Positions 35,120-44,274 are shown, counted from the stretch's first letter. The stretch is DNA of 64,000 nt from Spirosoma linguale DSM 74 (GCA_000024525.1 CP001769.1:1784001-1848000); one strand, 5' to 3'. The notes: generated by a model from the sequence alone, not told the origin. Translations and numbers: made by a program.

Positions 35120-35719
35120 TTACCTGTCGGCCAGCTGTTCGTTGCCAACCCACCGCTGCGCTACGTTCAGGGTGTACTCCAAAAACGCTTTTGCCGTCCG
35201 CTCGTATACTTCATGACCGTAAAAGTTGCCGTTTTCGTCGATATTCTTGTCCGTCTCGTGCGACTCATACAGCTTCGGCGAAATGATGGAGTAGCTATTT
35301 GTGAAGCTGATAATTTTGTTAACCACCGTGGTCATGTCCAGCGCGGGCTGGCGGCCACCCCGGCCGTTGGAGATACCCACCATGGCAAATACTTTGTTAT
35401 CGAACAGTTGTTTAAAACCCGGACCACCCAATTGATGGATGGCGTTGGTGGCCTGAGGAGGAGCTGTCCAGTTGTATTCGGGCATGGCAAACAGTACCAG
35501 ATCAGCCGATTCCCAGGCGCCGATCAGCTCGGATTGGAAGGGCGTCAGGGCGTCTTTTTTTACCGACCCCTGTCCAACATACGGTATATCATAGTCTTCG
35601 AACGACACAATCGAAACCTCGTGCTGCCCCTCGCTAACCAATAGGTTGCGCATGTAACTAACAAAGCGCAGCGAGTTGCTGTTTTTGCGTGATGAAGTAG
35701 AAATCAGCGTGATCTTCAT
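35120..35719 (-). CDS. NADPH-dependent FMN reductase
   Basis: A 199-residue flavodoxin-fold protein. The N-terminal ISTSSRKNSNSLR binds the FMN phosphate; VLFAMPEYNWTAPPQ and VGISNGRGGRQPAL complete the flavin site. The family (NADPH-dependent FMN reductases and quinone reductases such as ChrR) supplies reduced flavin or detoxifies quinones. The gene is single, ending in a terminator hairpin, with the small secreted protein gene divergent at 35853. Confidence 0.9.
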   Translation of the reverse strand: MKITLISTSSRKNSNSLRFVSYMRNLLVSEGQHEVSIVSFEDYDIPYVGQGSVKKDALTPFQSELIGAWESADLVLFAMPEYNWTAPPQATNAIHQLGGPGFKQLFDNKVFAMVGISNGRGGRQPALDMTTVVNKIISFTNSYSIISPKLYESHETDKNIDENGNFYGHEVYERTAKAFLEYTLNVAQRWVGNEQLADR

Positions 35720-35852
35720 TTTTCAATTCAGTCAATTTGATAGGAAACCGATGTCTTAAGGCTTTAGTTTCCGTAGATTAAAGTGAAAAGGCCATGCAAC
35801 GGTCAGGCAGGGAAACGGGTCTGTTTAGACATACCTTTAACAAACATATGCG

Positions 35853-36221
35853 ATGGGTAAATTACTGCCGGTTCTGCTATTACTTGTCGGGTTTGCCCAC
35901 GGGCAATCGCCAATGGCGTCTATTCGCCTGGACTCACTACCGGAAGTGCGTTCTGACACGCTTTTTCTGCCGGATATTCATACGCCATTTAGGCGTTCAC
36001 CCGGTATGATGCCCACGAGCCGACCGAGAAACTCCTTCTATCGGTATCCGACTGAGCTACCCAATGTGGTGCGGGCTACGCTGGATAACATGCCCGTAAA
36101 AGTGCCGGACACGTCCACCTACTACACCATGATGCGGTCATTCAAACAGCCCTATAGACTGGTTGAGCCGCCTGCTCCGTTGCCAAAGATGCTGCCGCCG
36201 GACCTGCCGAAAAAGCATTGA
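35853..36221 (+). CDS. small secreted protein of unknown function
   Basis: 122 residues with a clear signal peptide (MGKLLPVLLLLVGFAHGQ). The mature part is rich in Pro, Met and Arg (RRSPGMMPTSRPRNSF, then PAPLPKMLPPDLPKKH at the C-terminus). It has no Cys and no recognised domain. The Pro-rich tail might contact the peptidoglycan or an outer-membrane partner; that is speculation. A 39-bp palindrome begins 9 nt after the stop. Confidence 0.6.
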   Translation: MGKLLPVLLLLVGFAHGQSPMASIRLDSLPEVRSDTLFLPDIHTPFRRSPGMMPTSRPRNSFYRYPTELPNVVRATLDNMPVKVPDTSTYYTMMRSFKQPYRLVEPPAPLPKMLPPDLPKKH

Positions 36222-36229
36222 AAGATGGC

Positions 36230-36310
36230 GTAAATCAGCTAGAAGTCAAGTTGTCAAACGCTATATCTTAGAGATATGGCGTTTGACAACTTGACTTCTA
36301 GCTGATTTAC
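36230..36310. terminator. 39-bp palindrome between convergent genes
   Basis: Arms 36230-36268 and 36272-36310 pair with a single G-T wobble around a 3-nt loop (TAG). It lies between the secreted-protein gene and the convergent trans-sulfuration gene, and is likely a bidirectional transcript end. Confidence 0.8.
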
Positions 36311-36316
36311 AGTAAA

Positions 36317-37438
36317 TTATAACGACAACGCCTGCGCCAGATCGTTGATCAAGTCTTCGGAATGTTCGAGACCTATAGAGAGACGTAGCAGATTTTTTGG
36401 CGTGGCGGAGGTAGGGCCTTCTACACTCGCCCGGTGTTCAATTAAACTCTCGACACCGCCCAGACTGGTAGCGCGGGTGAACAGTTTCAGTTTGCCAATA
36501 AACCGAATGGCTTCATCGGCCCCGCCCTTCACCTGAACAGACAGCATGGCACCCGGTCCGTTCATCTGCTGCTGAATCAGCGCCCGGTCCGGATGATTGG
36601 GTAAGCCTGGGTAATGAACTTTCTCTACGGCCGGGTGCCCATCCAGAAATTCGGCTACGGCCTGAGCCGTCAGGCTTTGTGCCCTCACCCGAACGCCCAG
36701 GGTTTTAAGCCCCCGGCTCACCAGCCAGCAGTCGAACGGTGAGGGTACCGCCCCCGATAGTCCCTGTAATAGCCGCACCCGCTGCGCAAATTCGTCATTG
36801 CGTTTAAAGACCAGCGCCCCGCCCAGTACATCGGAATGACCGCTGAAATACTTGGTGGTTGAGTGCATCACAATATCGCAATTCAGGTCGAGGGGGTGTT
36901 GGAGCACCGGCGTTGCCCAGGTGTTGTCGCATACGCAAAGGGCACCGGCTTCGTGCGCCAGCCGACTTACCGTCAGCAAATCCGTTATGGTCAGCATTGG
37001 GTTGGAAGGCGTTTCGCACCACACAATGCGGGTATTCTCGTGGATGGATGACTCGACGGCATCGAGGTCGCTCATGTCGACGCGGGTGTAGGTCAGCCCC
37101 CAGGGATGAAAAACCTGTTCGAGCAGGGCGGGCGTGCCGTAGTAGGCATCGGTCGACAGAAGCACATGGTCGCCAGGGCGAAGTGCCTGAAAAAGCGTCA
37201 TGGTAGCGGCCTGACCGGAGCCAAACGCCATCCCTACTGCTCCGCCTTCGAGTAGCGCAATCGCTTTTTCCAGCGCTTCGCGGGTGGGGTTGTTTGGGCG
37301 GGTGTAAGTATAGTCTCCCACCAGTTCATTGGCTTCGTTGCGGGCAAACGTGGTGGAGAGATGAATAGGCGGAGCTACGGCTCCGGTTTCCGGGTCGGAC
37401 TGATGTGTGGCGCGGAGGGCGAGGGTATCGAAGTGCAT
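36317..37438 (-). CDS. trans-sulfuration PLP enzyme (cystathionine gamma-synthase/lyase family)
   Basis: A 373-residue Cys/Met-metabolism PLP enzyme. YTRPNNPTREALEKA is the conserved N-terminal Tyr-Arg site, GSGQAATMTLFQAL binds the cofactor phosphate, and the Schiff-base Lys is in STTKYFSGHSDVLGG near residue 200. The C-terminal SLGGVESL is the substrate-carboxylate loop. Synthase, gamma-lyase and methionine gamma-lyase activities cannot be told apart by eye. It is convergent with the secreted-protein gene and is not linked to other methionine genes. Confidence 0.88.
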   Translation of the reverse strand: MHFDTLALRATHQSDPETGAVAPPIHLSTTFARNEANELVGDYTYTRPNNPTREALEKAIALLEGGAVGMAFGSGQAATMTLFQALRPGDHVLLSTDAYYGTPALLEQVFHPWGLTYTRVDMSDLDAVESSIHENTRIVWCETPSNPMLTITDLLTVSRLAHEAGALCVCDNTWATPVLQHPLDLNCDIVMHSTTKYFSGHSDVLGGALVFKRNDEFAQRVRLLQGLSGAVPSPFDCWLVSRGLKTLGVRVRAQSLTAQAVAEFLDGHPAVEKVHYPGLPNHPDRALIQQQMNGPGAMLSVQVKGGADEAIRFIGKLKLFTRATSLGGVESLIEHRASVEGPTSATPKNLLRLSIGLEHSEDLINDLAQALSL

Positions 37439-37712
37439 AAGCGGAAAGAACCGAAAGGCGGCCCATTTTTTGTATACGGAAGTTCAGGAGTTCCTGTGGC
37501 CATTACGCCATACGTTACTCAAATAGTTCGCTGCGGTGTTCTTCTTTTTTCTCTTCATTGGAATTAACAGGCCGTAATGGCTTTCGTATATACACCAGGT
37601 GATTCCTCTGCCTTATTTTTTTACGGTAATAGACACTTTGCCTGATCAAATTGCATCGAATTTAGTATTTACGCTACCTTTACGAAAACCGTATGCAAGC
37701 ATACTGATGGCT

Positions 37713-38552
37713 ATGAACAGAACGTATCAGTCTTTATCATTCGAGCAGGTCGATGGCGTACTGACCGTTGCGCTGCTTGGCCCCGGCAAAGGAAATGCGA
37801 TGGGCCCGGAGTTTTGGGAAGAACTGCCCCAGGCGATGGATGAAATTAACCGAATGCCCGATGTTCGGTGTATTGTTTTTCGGGGTAGTGGCGATCATTT
37901 CAGCTATGGCCTCAATATTGCCCAGATGATGCCCCGCCTGGGTTCCATGACAACAGGCACGGTACTAGCGCACCAACGGGTTGATTTGATGGCCCAAATC
38001 CGGCAGATGCAGTTGGGCTTTCAGAAAATGCATGAATCGTCGAAACCGGTCATTGCAGCCGTTCATGGCTGGTGTATCGGGGGCGGGGTCAACATGATTT
38101 CGGCAGCCGACATTCGGCTTTGCTCACGAGACGCCCGGTTTAGTCTGCGGGAGGCCAAACTGGCCATCACACCGGACATTGGCGGTTTGCAATTTCTGCC
38201 GATCATCATTGGGCAGGGCTTCACCCGCGAAATGGCCTTTACCGGAGCCGATTACGACGCAGCCTTTGCCGAACGCATTGGCCTTGTCAATCATGTGTAC
38301 GACACGCCCGACCAGCTTTTCGAAGCGGCTGCCACGCTGGCCCGGCAAATTGCCGATAACCCGGCCACCGCTGTTCAGGGAGCCAAACGGGTGCTGAATT
38401 ATAGCCTGAACAAGTCCATTGAAGATGGATTGCAATATGTGGCCGTCTGGAATTCAAGTCAGTTACAGTCCAGCGATTTCAGCGAAGCCATGCAGGCCAC
38501 AGTAGAAAAACGGAAAGCCGAGTTTAACAAGAAAATAAATAAAGGGTATTAG
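37713..38552 (+). CDS. crotonase-fold dienoyl-CoA isomerase (ECH1-like)
   Basis: About 279 residues from the ATG at 37713 (37707 also possible; the frame opens at 37599). The crotonase oxyanion hole is in FSYGLNIAQMM and HGWCIGGGVNM. The stretch REAKLAITPDIGGLQFLP matches the delta3,5-delta2,4-dienoyl-CoA isomerase ECH1, keeping the Glu of RE and the Asp of PDIG, whereas plain hydratases differ there. The partner gene downstream is a dienoyl-CoA reductase, so both likely serve breakdown of polyunsaturated fatty acids. Its stop TAG lies inside a 40-bp palindrome. Confidence 0.85.
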   Translation: MNRTYQSLSFEQVDGVLTVALLGPGKGNAMGPEFWEELPQAMDEINRMPDVRCIVFRGSGDHFSYGLNIAQMMPRLGSMTTGTVLAHQRVDLMAQIRQMQLGFQKMHESSKPVIAAVHGWCIGGGVNMISAADIRLCSRDARFSLREAKLAITPDIGGLQFLPIIIGQGFTREMAFTGADYDAAFAERIGLVNHVYDTPDQLFEAAATLARQIADNPATAVQGAKRVLNYSLNKSIEDGLQYVAVWNSSQLQSSDFSEAMQATVEKRKAEFNKKINKGY

Positions 38553-38630
38553 TGGAGTGGTGGAGTTGATAATGTGGTGTCGGGTTCTCAAACCCGACAC
38601 CACATTATCAACTCCACCACTCCACTAATA
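38547..38630. terminator. 40-bp perfect palindrome between isomerase and reductase genes
   Basis: Arms 38547-38586 and 38591-38630 pair perfectly around a 4-nt loop. The left arm includes the upstream stop TAG; the right arm ends 18 nt before the next ATG. It may end or attenuate transcription inside the pair. Confidence 0.8.
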
Positions 38631-38647
38631 CCACCAAACACAAAACC

Positions 38648-39532
38648 ATGAATGTAAGCGGGATGCTGCGCGACGATGCGCTAAAAGGGAAAACCATTAT
38701 TGTTACCGGGGGTGGTACAGGCCTTGGTAAATCCATCAGCCGGTATCTGCTCCAGCTGGGTGCCAATGTAACCATTTGCAGTCGGCGTCAAAACGTCATC
38801 GACGAAACGGCGAAGGAGTTGATGGACGAGACCGGCGGGCAGGTGCTGGCCGTAGCCTGTGACGTCCGGAATACTGCCGAGATCGAGAACGTGATCGCCC
38901 GGACAATCGAAACGTTTGGCCGCATCGACGGGTTGCTCAATAACTCGGCCGGTAACTTTATCAGCCCAACCGAGCGCTTGTCGTACAAGGCGTTCGATAC
39001 CATTGTCGACATCGTGCTGCGCGGCACCTACTACTTCACGCTGGCTGTCGGTAAATACTGGATCGAGAACAAGATTCCCGGTACGGTACTGAATATATCG
39101 ACAACCTACGCCACTACGGGTTCGGGCTATGTGGTACCGTCGGCCGTGGCCAAGGGCGGAGCGCTTATTATGACCAAATCGCTGGCAGCCGAGTGGGGCA
39201 AATACGGTATCCGTCTGAACGCCATTGCACCCGGTCCGTTCCCTACCAAAGGCGCATGGGACCGGCTCTTTCCCGAACCACTGGCCAGCATGATGGACCC
39301 TACCAGCCGCATTCCCCTGCACCGCGTTGGCGAACATGGCGAACTGGCCAATCTGGCTGCGTTTCTGCTGTCGGATTTTTCGAGCTATATCACTGGCGAA
39401 AGCATTACCATCGACGGGGGCGAAGTGCTCATGGCGGGCGAATTCAGCCATCTGGAAAACGTTACCACCGATCAGTGGGATATGATCGAGCAAACCATCA
39501 AACAGGCTAACCGGGCCAGTAAAAAAGAGTGA
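38648..39532 (+). CDS. SDR resembling 2,4-dienoyl-CoA reductase (DECR)
   Basis: A 294-residue SDR with TGGGTGLGKSISRYL (cofactor) and the NNSAGNFISPTERLS stretch. Instead of Y-x-x-x-K the catalytic region is STTYATTGSGYVVPSAVAKGG, as in mitochondrial DECR1, whose SASAKAG segment lacks the usual Tyr. The C-terminal ITIDGGEVLMAGEF also matches. DECR reduces 2,4-dienoyl-CoA to 3-enoyl-CoA with NADPH. The close likeness to the mitochondrial enzyme and the ECH1-like neighbour support an auxiliary beta-oxidation role, probably one operon despite the palindrome between them. Confidence 0.9.
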   Translation: MNVSGMLRDDALKGKTIIVTGGGTGLGKSISRYLLQLGANVTICSRRQNVIDETAKELMDETGGQVLAVACDVRNTAEIENVIARTIETFGRIDGLLNNSAGNFISPTERLSYKAFDTIVDIVLRGTYYFTLAVGKYWIENKIPGTVLNISTTYATTGSGYVVPSAVAKGGALIMTKSLAAEWGKYGIRLNAIAPGPFPTKGAWDRLFPEPLASMMDPTSRIPLHRVGEHGELANLAAFLLSDFSSYITGESITIDGGEVLMAGEFSHLENVTTDQWDMIEQTIKQANRASKKE

Positions 39533-39679
39533 ATGGTTGGTGAAGAATGCTACCTAAAGAATGGAAAGTAAACGCTCGATAAGCCAACTATTCTTCATTA
39601 TTTACGCTTCATTCTTCACTCTTTTTCGGCACCTTTGTGCCCATAGTTCTGTTCTATTAGTGTACTAAAATTCGTTAAA

Positions 39680-40198
39680 ATGCCCAACTGGTTTCTCGGA
39701 AAAATCCGCTATCAGCAGCCCATCGACGACTCGAACGTCGGTAGCCGAAATGAAGAGTTTATCAAGCAAAAAACGGTAACGGAGGCTTATCTGGTGGATG
39801 CCGTTAGTTATACGGATGCCGAAGGCAGGCTGTATCAGGAGATTGCCGCCAACACGCCTGACTTTGAGATTACCAACATTTCGCGCATGAAACTGGCCGA
39901 TGTTTTCCACATCGAAGACGGTGGCGAAGTCTGGTATAAGGTGAAGGCCATGTTTATCACGGACGATGAAAAAACGGGTAAGCAGAAGAAAACGCCCAGC
40001 GTGATGCTCGTTAACGGCGAAAATCCAAAACAAGCTTACGAGCGTGTGGAAGAAAGCCTTAAGTCGGCCCTCGATCCGTTTGAGATAACGGATGTCAATA
40101 CCACGAAGATTCTGGAGATATTCCCGTATAACGAGGAAGAGAAACGAAACTTGCGTCCGCTCAGCGAAGTGCTGAGTCCGGAACCCGAATCCGTATAA
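39680..40198 (+). CDS. DUF4494 family protein
   Basis: A 172-residue soluble protein. The N-terminus MPNWFLGKIRYQQ, then QKTVTEAYLVDAVSYTDAE and DVFHIEDGGEVWYKVKA, match the Bacteroidota-restricted DUF4494. There is no signal peptide. No function is established for the family. It is monocistronic: a weak inverted repeat lies upstream (39525-39620) and a clean terminator follows at 40207-40240. Confidence 0.85.
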   Translation: MPNWFLGKIRYQQPIDDSNVGSRNEEFIKQKTVTEAYLVDAVSYTDAEGRLYQEIAANTPDFEITNISRMKLADVFHIEDGGEVWYKVKAMFITDDEKTGKQKKTPSVMLVNGENPKQAYERVEESLKSALDPFEITDVNTTKILEIFPYNEEEKRNLRPLSEVLSPEPESV

Positions 40199-40206
40199 TA
40201 TATCCG

Positions 40207-40240
40207 ACAGAAGGCCACTCTTTACAGAATGGCCTTCTGT
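40207..40240 (+). terminator. terminator after the DUF4494 gene
   Basis: Perfect 11-bp stem (40207-40217 with 40230-40240) and 12-nt loop, then TTTG. It lies 9 nt past the stop. Confidence 0.85.
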
Positions 40241-40312
40241 TTGTACGAAATTATTGACTTTCAGCGTCAAATGCTTGCGTTGAATCTGTCCCGTATAGAT
40301 ATTTGTCGCATT

Positions 40313-40762
40313 ATGAAACGCACGCTGTTCCAATTGTTTAACCTCCTCATGGCCTGTGTCGTACTGCTGAGCAGTACCGGCTTTGGTCTGGTCGAACATT
40401 CGTGTCAGATGCGCGGAAAGAAGAAGACGGTAGTGGTTGCCTTCAGCGACATGAAAACCCAGCAGGGTTGCGCTATCGATAAACAGCCGATGCCTTCAGA
40501 GCAACCGGTTGTTAAAAAAACGGAGTGCTGTCAGGACGACCAGCGGTTCGAAAATGTCGATATTTCATCGTCGCTAAGTCAGTTTGTCGCCAAGTTCGTT
40601 AAACTCATTGCCGAAACGGTTGTGGCTGGTGTTGCCGCCGTTCTGGTATGGATTATTGACGTTGTTTTTGCCGAACGCAGTACATCCATTTCTTCCTTTA
40701 CGTCTCCGCCCTCCCTCTCCGGGCGCGAAATTATCACACTCGTTCGTAGTCTCCTGATCTGA
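40313..40762 (+). CDS. HYC_CC_PP-like secreted Cys protein, copper island
   Basis: About 149 residues from the ATG at 40313 (the frame opens at 40229). A signal peptide (FQLFNLLMACVVLLSSTGFG) is followed by VEHSCQMRGKK and, 40 residues on, TECCQDD. This spacing matches the HYC_CC_PP family of Bacteroidota, in which His, Cys and a CC pair are conserved; here HSC replaces HYC. A hydrophobic segment near residue 100 may anchor it. Members usually lie just upstream of metal-type TonB receptors, as here (78 nt). A copper role is inferred from this company. Confidence 0.75.
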   Translation: MKRTLFQLFNLLMACVVLLSSTGFGLVEHSCQMRGKKKTVVVAFSDMKTQQGCAIDKQPMPSEQPVVKKTECCQDDQRFENVDISSSLSQFVAKFVKLIAETVVAGVAAVLVWIIDVVFAERSTSISSFTSPPSLSGREIITLVRSLLI

Positions 40763-40840
40763 TACGTTGATTGGTATGCTGTTTGCCCGTTTCATCCTGA
40801 TGCGGGTCTATGGTGATTTTCTGTACTAATCAACAACATC

Positions 40841-43159
40841 ATGCGATTTCTTTATTTAGGGCTTGTCCTGCTTGTGGGCGGGCTATCTCTGTGCGATTCA
40901 GCTATAGCACAATCCGATTCAACAGTATTCCCAAAAGCAATCGTTCGGGGGAACGTTGCCGAAATTGTCAATACGAATCGTGTTCCACTCGTGGGCGCAA
41001 CCGTGCTGTGGGCTGGCACAACGGCGGGTACGGTAACCGATGCCAATGGCCGCTTTCAGCTGCCTGTGTCGCCGGTTTCCCGACAACTGATCGTCAGCTA
41101 CGTTGGGTATCAGCCCGATACGGCCGCTGTTACCACTCCTTCCGAAGAACTAACCGTGACCTTACGCTCCGAGCGGACCTTACAGGAGGTAACGGTATCC
41201 GGCTCACCGGGGCAAATTGACCGGATCAACCCCATCCAGACTGAGTTTATCAACCAGCGAACTCTGGCCAAAGCCGCCTGTTGCAACCTGTCCGAAAGTT
41301 TTGAGACCAATGCTTCTGTCAGTGTTTCGTATAGCGATGCCGTTACCGGGGCCAAACAGATTCAGTTTTTAGGTCTGGGCGGGCAGTACGTTCAAACCAA
41401 TGTCGAGAATATTCCCACCGTTCGCGGACTGGCTACCACCTTTGGTCTGAACTACATTCCGGGTACCTGGATCACGAGCATCGACGTTGGCAAAGGGGCC
41501 GGTTCGGTCGTGAACGGCTATGAGTCCATGAGCGGCCAGATGAACGTCGAACTCCAAAAGCCGGACGACAAACAAACGCTGTTTTTGAATGGCTATGTAA
41601 ACAGTTTCGGGCGTCTGGAAGGCAACGTCAACTGGTCGAAACCACTCAGTAAAAAGTGGAGTATGGGCCTGCTGGGTCATGCCAGCACCCTTCAGAAAGA
41701 GATTGACCAGAATAATGACGGGTTCCGGGATTTGCCCTTGTATACCCAGGTTAACGCCATCAACCGATATAAATACAGCAGCGATAGGTTCATGGCGCAG
41801 TTCGGCGTAAAAGCGCTTTACGAAGACCGCGACGGTGGGCAACTGTCCTCGTTCGACTCGCCCCAGGGTGTAGGGCGTTACCAATATGGGAACACAACCA
41901 AACGGATTGAGTTCTTCTCAAAAACAGCGATCCTTTATCCGAACAAACCATATCAGGGGCTGGGTCTCATTTTGAACGGCCTGCACCACGACCAGACCGC
42001 CCGCCTTGGCTTTCGGCCCTACAGCGGTCAGCAGCGAACCTTTTACGCCAACCTGATCTACCAGAACATCATCGGCAATACTAATCATGCCTACAAAGCG
42101 GGTATCAGTTATTTGCTGGATGATTACCATGAATCATTAGGCAGTTTACACACAAAACGGATGGAATCTGTGCCGGGCGTGTTCGTGGAGTACACGTATA
42201 CGTATCCCGAAAAGCTGATTCTCGTATTGGGTGGCCGCTTCGATTACCATAATCTGTTTGGCGCACAATTCACTCCGCGTGCGCACCTGAAATACACCAT
42301 CAATGAGGGGCTAGCAGTGCGGGCGTCGGCGGGCCGGGGTTTTCGGGTAGCGAATCCGCTGAGCGAAAACATGGGCTTTCTGGTGAGTTCGCGGTCGGTG
42401 TTTATGTACGAGAATAGAAACGCCGGTCCGTTTCAGAACTGGAATTTAGGGCCTTTGAAGCCCGAAGTATCCTGGAACTACGGCTTGAGCGTGACGAAGG
42501 ATTTTTCGCTACTCGGTAAAAAAGCATCCCTGGTGCTGGACTATTACCGCACCGATTTTCAGAACCAGCTGGTGGTTAATGTAGAGAACTCGTCGCTGCT
42601 GTATTTTTATAATCTGCGGGACGAATACCACCACGGGAAGTCGTACGCCAACAGTTTTCAGGCCGAGCTAAATGTGCAACCCGCCAAACGCTTCGAGGTG
42701 AAGCTGGCTTATCGGCTTTTTGATACACAGCAAAGTACGGCCTTGCCCGCTGGTGACACGGTGCTTTTGCCCAGAATGATGGTGCCCCGCGAACGGGTAC
42801 TGCTCAACGTAGGCTATGCCCTGCCATTTGATAAGTGGAAATTTGACGCGACCCTCCAGTGGAATGGTCCCCGCCGGATTCATTACATGCGGGAAGGACA
42901 CCGGCATCCGTTTGGGGTCAATGCACCGGAAGAGTTCTCGCCGGGCTTCTACAACCTGAATGCACAGCTGAGTCGGGGGTTCAGAAGTGGGTGGGAGATC
43001 TATCTGGGTGGCGAGAACCTGACCGGTTTCCGGCAACTTGATCCAATTTTTGCTGCCAATAATCCGTACGGGCCGGATTTCGATGCCGCCGGGCGGGCGT
43101 GGGGACCGGTTACCGGACGCATGATTTATTTGGGTTTTCGATTTAAACCGGTAAACTGA
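40841..43159 (+). CDS. TonB-dependent receptor of the copper island
   Basis: A 772-residue outer-membrane receptor. After the signal peptide comes a CarboxypepD_reg-like domain (LVGATVLWAGTTAGTVTDANG), a plug domain with KAACCNLSESFETN near residue 145, and a barrel ending in an aromatic strand (MIYLGFRFKPVN). The Cys-Cys pair in the plug is typical of Bacteroidota receptors found with HMA and HYC_CC_PP genes, and suggests soft-metal binding. The stop overlaps the ATG of the HMA-AraC regulator (TGATG), so the two are translationally coupled. Confidence 0.88.
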   Translation: MRFLYLGLVLLVGGLSLCDSAIAQSDSTVFPKAIVRGNVAEIVNTNRVPLVGATVLWAGTTAGTVTDANGRFQLPVSPVSRQLIVSYVGYQPDTAAVTTPSEELTVTLRSERTLQEVTVSGSPGQIDRINPIQTEFINQRTLAKAACCNLSESFETNASVSVSYSDAVTGAKQIQFLGLGGQYVQTNVENIPTVRGLATTFGLNYIPGTWITSIDVGKGAGSVVNGYESMSGQMNVELQKPDDKQTLFLNGYVNSFGRLEGNVNWSKPLSKKWSMGLLGHASTLQKEIDQNNDGFRDLPLYTQVNAINRYKYSSDRFMAQFGVKALYEDRDGGQLSSFDSPQGVGRYQYGNTTKRIEFFSKTAILYPNKPYQGLGLILNGLHHDQTARLGFRPYSGQQRTFYANLIYQNIIGNTNHAYKAGISYLLDDYHESLGSLHTKRMESVPGVFVEYTYTYPEKLILVLGGRFDYHNLFGAQFTPRAHLKYTINEGLAVRASAGRGFRVANPLSENMGFLVSSRSVFMYENRNAGPFQNWNLGPLKPEVSWNYGLSVTKDFSLLGKKASLVLDYYRTDFQNQLVVNVENSSLLYFYNLRDEYHHGKSYANSFQAELNVQPAKRFEVKLAYRLFDTQQSTALPAGDTVLLPRMMVPRERVLLNVGYALPFDKWKFDATLQWNGPRRIHYMREGHRHPFGVNAPEEFSPGFYNLNAQLSRGFRSGWEIYLGGENLTGFRQLDPIFAANNPYGPDFDAAGRAWGPVTGRMIYLGFRFKPVN

Positions 43160-43725
43160 TGATACTGACAATTCGAAATATGGTGTGCGATCGCTGCAAG
43201 CGGGTCGTACGCGAAGAACTCGAAAAACTCGGGCTGACGGTAAGTCGGGTAGAACTTGGCGAAGTGGAGATTGATCCGCTACCGGAATCCGTAACCCTCG
43301 ACACAATCCGGCAAACGTTACAGGCGAATGGGTTCGATTTGATCGACGATAAAAAACAATCGCTGGTCGAACATATAAAAGTGCTGCTCATCAACGAAAT
43401 CCAGCACCTGAAAGCCGAACGGCAACCCTCCGAGAATTTTTCGACTTTTCTGGAGCGGAAGCTGGGCTATGAGTACTCCTACCTTAGTGGGTTGTTTTCG
43501 GCGAGTGAAGGGCATACGCTGGAGAAGTACATTATTGCGCTGAAGCTGGAAAAGGTGAAGGAGTGGCTTCGGTACGATGAACTGACGCTTAGCGAAATCG
43601 CGTGGCGATTAGGGTACAGCAGTGTTCAGCACCTGTCAACGCAGTTCAGGCAGGTAACGGGCCAGACGCCGGGCCAGTTCAGGAAAGCCGCTCAGGTGAC
43701 AAGGCAAAGTTTAGACACCATCTGA
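43159..43725 (+). CDS. HMA-like domain fused to AraC-type helix-turn-helix
   Basis: A 188-residue one-component regulator. Residues 1-70 resemble a heavy-metal-associated domain, with the CxxC of MVCDRCKRVV. Residues about 75-185 are an AraC DNA-binding domain, with LSEIAWRLGYSSVQHLSTQF as the second helix-turn-helix. The metal site on the regulator itself suggests direct sensing of Cu+ or another soft metal, with the island as its target. The start overlaps the receptor stop by 1 nt. No separate sensor or cupin domain is present, and the AraC part is compact. Confidence 0.85.
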   Translation: MILTIRNMVCDRCKRVVREELEKLGLTVSRVELGEVEIDPLPESVTLDTIRQTLQANGFDLIDDKKQSLVEHIKVLLINEIQHLKAERQPSENFSTFLERKLGYEYSYLSGLFSASEGHTLEKYIIALKLEKVKEWLRYDELTLSEIAWRLGYSSVQHLSTQFRQVTGQTPGQFRKAAQVTRQSLDTI

Positions 43726-43875
43726 CAGTGATGTGAAGTGGGGTAAACGTCGTCGCCGATGCTTGTATTTGGGGTAGCGTTGTAACGTTCGTCCTGAATT
43801 ATGTAAAAACCCTATCGGGTATAGGTAGTTATTTTATCAGACCAACGGTGGTCTCTTAAACTATACTCAACGCTT

Positions 43876-44232
43876 ATGGAAACGATGCAACACAATCACG
43901 GCCACACCGACACCTGCTTTGAATGCGCCGAAGCCTGCGAACGCTGCGTAACGGCTTGCCTGGAAATGGGCGATCAGGATAGCAAAGGTCATGATATGAC
44001 GGCCTGCATCAAACTCTGCCGCGACTGCGCCGACATCTGTACGTTATGCGGTCGCTTAGATGCCCGTGGTTCTGAATTTGCCCGCGATTTTATGGCTTTA
44101 TGTGCTGAAGTATGCGAAGCCTGCGCCGAGGAGTGTGAAAAACACGCCAGCCACCACGCTCACTGTAAAGCCTGCGCGGAAGCCTGTCGCAAATGTGCCG
44201 AGGAATGCCGGTCAATGTCGGCCAATGCCTAA
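43876..44232 (+). CDS. Csp-like four-helix bundle copper-binding protein
   Basis: A 118-residue cytosolic protein with about 18 Cys, many in C-x-x-C or C-x-x-x-C pairs along helices: CFECAEACERCVTAC, CRDCADICTLC, CAEVCEACAEECEKH, CKACAEACRKCAEEC. This is the layout of the Csp copper-storage family (DUF326), in which Cys line the core of a four-helix bundle and bind many Cu+. An N-terminal HNHGHTDTC adds His ligands. There is no signal peptide. It is the strongest pointer to copper for the whole island. A terminator follows at once. Confidence 0.9.
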   Translation: METMQHNHGHTDTCFECAEACERCVTACLEMGDQDSKGHDMTACIKLCRDCADICTLCGRLDARGSEFARDFMALCAEVCEACAEECEKHASHHAHCKACAEACRKCAEECRSMSANA

Positions 44233-44234
44233 CG

Positions 44235-44274
44235 AATCTGGCCGAAAAATGCGCGTAGCTTTTTCGGCCAGATT
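44235..44274 (+). terminator. terminator after the Csp-like gene
   Basis: Perfect 15-bp stem (44235-44249 with 44260-44274) and 10-nt loop, beginning 3 nt past the stop. Confidence 0.85.

Noticed and set aside
38681..39493. Minus-strand 270-codon ORF over the dienoyl-CoA reductase gene
   Set aside because: Shadow of a well-supported SDR gene; composition is low-complexity and lacks any domain.
39665..40399. Minus-strand 244-codon ORF over DUF4494
   Set aside because: Shadow ORF; the plus strand encodes the recognised family with a proper terminator.
43806..43855. Possible operator dyads (CTAT/ATAG and GACCA/TGGTC) before the Csp-like gene
   Set aside because: The half-sites are short and no second copy was found at other island promoters, so support is too weak to list.
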